From an uncultured Clostridia bacterium (GTDB taxonomy: Bacteria; Bacillota; Clostridia; Christensenellales; Borkfalkiaceae), in the NCBI GenBank assembly GCA_958419945.1, contig CATZIC010000037.1, positions 1-19,288 of the forward strand: DNA of 19,288 nucleotides, given 5' to 3'. A program made the translations under genes and the position numbers. Shown here piece after piece: positions 15,498 to 19,288 of the stretch. Below the pieces are notes generated by a model. It ran no database searches and was not told the DNA's origin. It saw only the letters and a list, made by a program, of their open reading frames with translations. Each line of letters starts with the position of its first letter. Position 1 is the first letter of the stretch.

Positions 15498-16432
15498 CTT
15501 TCTTCCTCCTTTTTGGAGAGTTTGAAGTACAAAAGACTAAGCGAGACGATAATTATGGCAAGGATAACCCCGCACGCCGAGCCTACGCCCGGATTTTTGT
15601 CCATAAAGGAGTATTTATAGCAAAGGTACATAAGGGATATAGAAGCGTTGTCGGGGCCGCCGGCTGTTAGCATCATCGGCTCGTAGAACACTTGAAATAC
15701 CGATATTATCTGCAAAATAAACAGTAGTTTGATAGTCGGCTTTATGGACGGAAGGGTTACGTACCAAATACGTTGGAAAAGGTTTGCGTTGTCAAGGCGT
15801 GCAACCTCGTATAATGCGGTGTCCACCGTCTGAAGGGCAGACAGGTAAATAAGCACGGTTGCGCCCGCACCCCTCCAGGTCATTACCATAACTATTGCCG
15901 GAATAACGAAGTTTTGGTTTGCCAAAACGGTTATAGGCTCTTTACCAAACAGCGAAAGTATAGCGTTTATCATGCTACCTCTGGAGCCGTCGAGTATATA
16001 CACCCACATGAGCATTACCGATACGCCTGAAATAATACTGGGAAGATACAGTATGCACCTGAAAGCAGCTCTGAAATGTATTACTTCCGACAGTAAAAGC
16101 CCCAAGATAAGGGGAAGCAAAAAGCCGATAAGTATGGACCAAAAGGCGTAAAGGAAGGTGTTTTTTAATGCGCTGAAGAATGCGGGATCCGCAAAAAGTT
16201 CCTTATAATTTTCAAACCAAATAAAATCCGTCTTTTTAAAACGGTGTATTTCGTAAAAGGAATAACTTACGTTTTCTATAAGCGGCGCCCACACAAAGTA
16301 CGCAAAAAGGATAAGCGTAGGCAGCATTATTGCCCAGCCCCCCCAATTCTTTTTTATTACAAGTTTCGCTTTTTGAAAAAAGCTTGCCGGCTTTTTTAAG
16401 CCGTCGTTGGTTTTTGCCATAGGTTTTACCAT
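15494..16432 (-). CDS. ABC sugar transporter permease, MalF/UgpA/LacF type
   Basis: The 312-aa protein has a basic cytoplasmic N-terminus, then six likely spans beginning with WAIMLPTLILFAYFVWAPLI. The family segment NFIGL-like here reads IWFENYKELFADPAFFSAL (as WFENYKELF). The EAA loop reads YEVARLDNANLFQRIWYVTLP: the normally conserved Gly after Asp is Asn. TAGGPDNAS near the end is typical of this permease group. Two starts are possible, ATG 16432 and ATG 16420; neither has a strong ribosome site. It lies 19 bases downstream of the solute-binding protein gene. Confidence 0.92.
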   Translation of the reverse strand: MVKPMAKTNDGLKKPASFFQKAKLVIKKNWGGWAIMLPTLILFAYFVWAPLIENVSYSFYEIHRFKKTDFIWFENYKELFADPAFFSALKNTFLYAFWSILIGFLLPLILGLLLSEVIHFRAAFRCILYLPSIISGVSVMLMWVYILDGSRGSMINAILSLFGKEPITVLANQNFVIPAIVMVMTWRGAGATVLIYLSALQTVDTALYEVARLDNANLFQRIWYVTLPSIKPTIKLLFILQIISVFQVFYEPMMLTAGGPDNASISLMYLCYKYSFMDKNPGVGSACGVILAIIIVSLSLLYFKLSKKEEER

Positions 16433-16451
16433 TTAATGCGGTTTTTTAGGT

Positions 16452-17867
16452 TTATTTGTTTACTTTTGACAAGTATCTTGTCTGGAAGTTGTTGTTTGCG
16501 GTAGTAAGTAGAGACGTCGGGTTTGCCGTGCTGGAATTAGACAAAACGTTTTGTATGGAATCGTCCAGTATCCCGTACATTTCCTGACAGTAGTTGGGGG
16601 ATTCGGCACGCCGCATGGTGTAAATGGTGTCGAAAAAGTCCTTCATATACTCGTAGTTTACGTTTATCTTGGAGGTTTCAAGTTCCTCTGCTACTTCAAG
16701 ATAGTCTGCGTTCTTCCATGGCTTTATGGTGGGAAGAATAGGCATGCCTTTCTTCTCGGCAACCTCAAAACCCTTTTCCATTGCGGAAAGGGAAATATCG
16801 TCGATTACGGGGCTTCTTCCGATATAGTGAAGGAATTTGAGTGCGCCCATAACCTGCTCGTCGGAAGCGTTTTCAGCAAACACGTAAGGGGTTCCGCCAA
16901 ACAGTGCGTAGCGGGAGGTTCCGTCGCCCGTCGGCATCGGTACGAAAGCAAAGTCGTCCTTACTGAAGTTGTAGCCGGTGATAGGCTGGCTCAAATAATC
17001 GTTGCCCGCAAAAGCCATCAATACTCGGTTTGTCCCGATTTTTGCAGGGAAATCGTTGTAGTTTAAGGACGTACCGGGATAGCAGTAACCGTTGTTTGCT
17101 AAGTCCTGTATCCATTCAAGCGCCTTTACCATACCGGGGTCGTTAAGGTTAGCCGTCCATTTGCCGTCCGCACCCTTTATCTGAAGGTCCTTTGAGCCGA
17201 AGTTCCAGGCAAGGTTGCAAAGTTGCCAACCGCCCGTTTTGTTTGCGGCCAATATCAAAAGCCCGTAAACGTCGTCGTAGACTTCGGAAACCTTTTCGCA
17301 AAGGGTCTTAACTTCGTCAAGAGTGGTAGGGTATAAAGGATTTCCGTTGTCGTCGTAAATTTTGTAAGTTCCGTCCGGCTTTTTGTCGATTTCACCCATG
17401 TCGTACAGGATCTGAAGATTGATAAAAAGCCCCATGCCGTAACCGTCTCTCGGAACGCCGTAAATTTCACCGTCTTTTGTAAGGGTTGCACGCATGTTGT
17501 CGTCCATTTTGTCCGTCCAGCCAAGTTCGTTAAGTTGGTCGGTAATTTTGCGGATGTAACCCTCTCTTATCAAGGTTTCGGGTTCCGTAAAATAGGTTTG
17601 GAAAATTGTGGGAAGTAGTCCTTGATTGCCTTTTGCGGCAACCGTTTCCGGACTGTAGGTGTAAGGTTCGGCAACAATTTCGTATTCGGGGTTATCCGCT
17701 TCGAAGGCGGCTTTCCACTCGTTATACATGCTTATGTCGGAAGTCTGCGAGGCTTCCGGCCAAAAACCTACCGATATTTTGATTTTTCCGTTATCGTCGC
17801 CGTTACAGGCTGTAAAAAGCGTGGCAAAAAGACAAACGGACAATAAGATACAGATCAACTTTTTCAT
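16452..17867 (-). CDS. Extracellular solute-binding lipoprotein of a sugar ABC transporter (family 1)
   Basis: The start is taken as ATG 17867 (or the adjacent ATG 17870), 6 or 3 bases after GGAGAGG; a longer frame to 17966 crosses the promoter and is rejected. The product (471 aa) begins MKKLICILLSVCLFATLFTAC, a lipoprotein signal with lipobox LFTAC, so it should be anchored outside the membrane. KISVGFWPEASQTSD starts the mature fold, and EWKAAFEADNPEYEIVAEPY is typical of family 1 sugar binders. Other segments are YGVPRDGYGMGLFIN, GTNRVLMAFAGND and FGGTPYVFAENASDEQ. The ligand is not readable from sequence; the two downstream phosphorylases suggest an alpha-linked glucose disaccharide or short oligosaccharide. 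It is first in the six-gene operon. Confidence 0.93.
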   Translation of the reverse strand: MKKLICILLSVCLFATLFTACNGDDNGKIKISVGFWPEASQTSDISMYNEWKAAFEADNPEYEIVAEPYTYSPETVAAKGNQGLLPTIFQTYFTEPETLIREGYIRKITDQLNELGWTDKMDDNMRATLTKDGEIYGVPRDGYGMGLFINLQILYDMGEIDKKPDGTYKIYDDNGNPLYPTTLDEVKTLCEKVSEVYDDVYGLLILAANKTGGWQLCNLAWNFGSKDLQIKGADGKWTANLNDPGMVKALEWIQDLANNGYCYPGTSLNYNDFPAKIGTNRVLMAFAGNDYLSQPITGYNFSKDDFAFVPMPTGDGTSRYALFGGTPYVFAENASDEQVMGALKFLHYIGRSPVIDDISLSAMEKGFEVAEKKGMPILPTIKPWKNADYLEVAEELETSKINVNYEYMKDFFDTIYTMRRAESPNYCQEMYGILDDSIQNVLSNSSTANPTSLLTTANNNFQTRYLSKVNK

Positions 17868-17909
17868 CATAATCCTCTCCATAAATTTATAATGATTGAT
17901 TCTAAAAAA

Positions 17910-17938
17910 ATTATATATTGGAAATGCGTTGTTTTCAA
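17910..17938 (-). promoter_or_regulatory. Promoter of the sugar operon
   Basis: On the minus strand TTGAAA (17938-17933) and TATAAT (17915-17910) are 17 bp apart. Transcription would start near 17903, giving a leader of about 35 nt. A 7-bp near-perfect inverted repeat (17918-17924 and 17932-17938) overlaps the -35 box and spacer and may be an operator for an unseen regulator. Confidence 0.75.
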
Positions 17939-17977
17939 TGGCTGTAATCTGCAAAATTGTAGACAAAACTGCACAAA

Positions 17978-18003
17978 AGCCTACGGCGGAGGGAGCCTAC
18001 GGC
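17978..18003 (+). repeat. Short direct repeat in noncoding DNA
   Basis: AGCCTACGGC occurs at 17978-17987 and again at 17994-18003. It lies in the noncoding stretch 17939-18248, which has no supportable gene on either strand. Confidence 0.5.
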
Positions 18004-18053
18004 AGATAAGAGAGAAAATCGAAGAGAAGAGGATTTAAAGTATTATTGAAGTT

Positions 18054-18103
18054 CCCTGCGTGAACGGCAGGATTGCCGCGGAGCGCACGCTCCTTTCAAT
18101 GAC
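18054..18103. repeat. GC-richer palindromic element with adjacent hairpins
   Basis: CGGCA-GGAT-TGCCG (18065-18078) and GGAGC-GCAC-GCTCC (18080-18093) are adjacent hairpins with 4-nt loops; ATTG and CAAT flank the second. CCTGC (18055-18059) can instead pair with GCAGG (18067-18071). The element is GC-richer than its surroundings and resembles dispersed REP-like intergenic repeats ending in CAATGACG. Only one copy is in the window. Confidence 0.45.
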
Positions 18104-18232
18104 GTAGTTATTATTGGAAACTGCGGGTTGTTGGTTTATAGGGTTTTGCCATATAACGCTTAAAGTCTGCATAACTTTTAAGCCATTATGATTTCAGACC
18201 TTTTTATTGTCATTTTGGATGATAATTATTGA

Positions 18233-18266
18233 ATTCGATTAAATTAGTTTGACAATATAATCGAAT
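18233..18266 (+). promoter_or_regulatory. Inverted repeat, candidate operator of the LRR gene
   Basis: ATTCGATTA (18233-18241) and TAATCGAAT (18258-18266) are perfect inverted copies. They bracket the -35 box and enter the spacer, a common layout for a repressor site. The cognate protein is not in the window. Confidence 0.5.
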
Positions 18267-18277
18267 CAAATTATACT
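18249..18277 (+). promoter_or_regulatory. Promoter of the leucine-rich-repeat lipoprotein gene
   Basis: TTGACA (18249-18254) and TATACT (18272-18277) are separated by 17 bp. The predicted leader is about 70 nt and ends in AGGGGGAT just before ATG 18354. Confidence 0.75.
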
Positions 18278-18353
18278 TATAATATGCGTGGTTTTTCTGC
18301 CAGTAACTAATAACTAACGAAAGACTTGCATATTTTCTTTCAGGGGGATAAAC

Positions 18354-19288
18354 ATGAAGAAAAAACTTTTAGTTTCGGTGCTTATTGCCGCTATAGCGGT
18401 CGTGTGCTTAGTGGCGTTTACCGGTTGCGGAAGAGGTGGTATAGACGGCGTAATTTATGATGTGTCACCGGACGGCACTTTTGCGGTAGTTGTCGCTTAC
18501 AAAGGCATGTAAAAAGAGGTAAAAATTGTTTCAACTTATAACGATCTGCCGGTAACAGGTATTTTAAAAGACGCCTTTAAGGACTCCAAAAACCTAACGA
18601 GTGTAGTTTTACCGGACGGTTTAATATTTATGGGCGCTTCGTCCTTCGAAAATTGCAGTAACCTTACAAGCATAGAGATACCCGATAGCTTAAGAAGTAT
18701 CGGCGGGTATGCGTTCAAAGGTTGTAGTAGCCTAAAAAGCATAGTAATCCCCGACGGGGTAACGGAGATTGATAATTATGTTTTCGAAGATTGTAGTAGT
18801 CTAAAAAGCATAGTAATCCCCGACGGGGTAAAAATGATTGGTAAGGCTTCGTTCAGTGGTTGCAGCGAACTAAATAACGTAGAAATCCCCGAAGGGGTAG
18901 AAATAATAGATGACGGCGCGTTTAAAGGCTCTGCAGGACTAAATAGCATAGTAGTTCCTGACAGTGTAAAAGAGATTGGTGATTCTGCTTTCGAAGATTG
19001 CCTCGGACTAAAAAGCGTAAAAATCGGTAACGGTGTAACGTATATGGGAAAAACCGTATTTGCAAATTGCAATGAACTTACAAGTATAACTTGTCCTACT
19101 ATCGCAATTCCCCATATACCCGATTGTATTCAAACGGTTGATTTAACGTCGGGCGAAAAAATTGATAATGAAGCGTTTAAGGATTGCAAAAACCTTACAA
19201 GCGTAGAAATCCCCGACAGCGTTACAAGTATCGGTAGATATGCGTTCTATAATTGCAAAAAGCTTGATAGTGTAATAATACCTGACAG
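18354..19288 (+). pseudogene. BspA-type leucine-rich-repeat (LRR_5) lipoprotein gene interrupted by an in-frame stop, 3' end beyond window
   Basis: ATG 18354 follows AGGGGG and encodes MKKKLLVSVLIAAIAVVCL…FTGC, a lipoprotein signal with Cys at about residue 25. Codon 53 is TAA (18510-18512), yet the same frame continues without another stop to the window end. Before the stop is DGTFAVVVAYKGM and after it KEVKIVSTYNDLPVTG, which is one continuous lead-in seen in BspA-like proteins (…G..tEV.I.STYNg.PVT.I). The rest is 23-residue LRR_5 units such as SSLKSIVIPDGVTEIDNYVF. Such proteins are surface-exposed and often bind host or matrix proteins. The intact promoter and ribosome site and the lack of other lesions suggest a recent nonsense mutation, a sequencing error or readthrough. 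The 52-codon peptide alone would be an orphan lipopeptide. Confidence 0.75.
18588..19288 (+). repeat. Tandem 69-bp units encoding leucine-rich repeats
   Basis: Units start at 18588, 18657, 18726, 18795, 18864, 18933, 19002, 19071, 19188 and 19257; all complete units are 69 bp (23 codons) except that from 19071, which is 117 bp (39 codons) and degenerate. The protein pattern is xxLxSxxIPDxVxxIxxxAFxxC. Units 3 and 4 share their first 36 bases with one mismatch. The last unit is cut by the window edge. Confidence 0.85.

Noticed and set aside
17868..17966. N-terminal extension of the solute-binding protein
   Set aside because: It would include the -10 box and most of the spacer of the promoter and precede the lipoprotein signal; ATG 17867 has a proper ribosome site.
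17939..18353. tRNA, riboswitch or regulator gene in the largest gap
   Set aside because: No cloverleaf, GTTCGA arm or known riboswitch core was found and no frame with family features exists; only hairpins, a direct repeat and the LRR promoter are supportable.
18776..19072. 98-aa minus-strand frame over the LRR region
   Set aside because: Its repetitive protein mirrors the tandem 69-bp units of the plus-strand gene; no independent support.
18588..19288. CRISPR array suggested by regular spacing
   Set aside because: The periodicity is 69 bp, in frame, and encodes LRR_5 units; there are no constant repeats with variable spacers.

Overview
The window reads as chromosome of a moderately AT-rich, low-GC Gram-positive bacterium, most likely an uncultured gut-type member of the Clostridia. 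The evidence is indirect: strong TTGACA-17 bp-TAtaAT promoters, AGGAGG-type ribosome binding sites, short clostridial-type AroC and AroQ sequences, lipoprotein signal peptides, a BspA-type leucine-rich-repeat lipoprotein, and a GH65 phosphorylase/ABC sugar locus. No phage, transposase, CRISPR array, rRNA or tRNA gene was seen.

Layout. (1) 1-1704: the 3' part of a membrane-anchored gene resembling zinc-ribbon proteins (open at the left edge), then a separately promoted cyclophilin-like lipoprotein closed by an intrinsic terminator. (2) 2001-8251: a compact plus-strand operon from one consensus promoter that covers all seven shikimate-pathway steps: aroF, aroB, aroA, aroC, one polypeptide fusing chorismate mutase + AroE + AroK, and a type II aroQ. 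Several genes overlap. Together they would turn PEP + erythrose 4-phosphate into chorismate and on to prephenate. (3) 8252-8563: an intergenic region with copies of a short repeat also found before aroF, and the promoter of rpoA. (4) 8564-9520: a stand-alone rpoA, away from its usual ribosomal-protein neighbours, with a substitution at a DNA-contacting position of its C-terminal domain. A bidirectional terminator separates it from the next operon. (5) 17938-9625, minus strand: a sugar operon encoding a solute-binding lipoprotein, two permeases, two dissimilar GH65 phosphorylases and a beta-phosphoglucomutase. An alpha-glucoside would be imported, split by phosphate to beta-glucose 1-phosphate, and converted to glucose 6-phosphate. 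No transport ATPase lies in the window, so a shared MsmX/UgpC-type ATPase elsewhere is inferred. (6) 17939-18353: noncoding DNA with small hairpins and a promoter with a 9-bp inverted repeat. (7) 18354-19288: a leucine-rich-repeat lipoprotein gene interrupted by an in-frame TAA and running off the right edge.

Most interesting points: the trifunctional chorismate mutase-AroE-AroK fusion, the displaced rpoA with His at position 268, the pair of divergent GH65 enzymes, an Ala at the glyphosate-sensitivity position of AroA, the interrupted repeat protein, and the intergenic repeat family. All functions are read from sequence motifs; no database search was possible.
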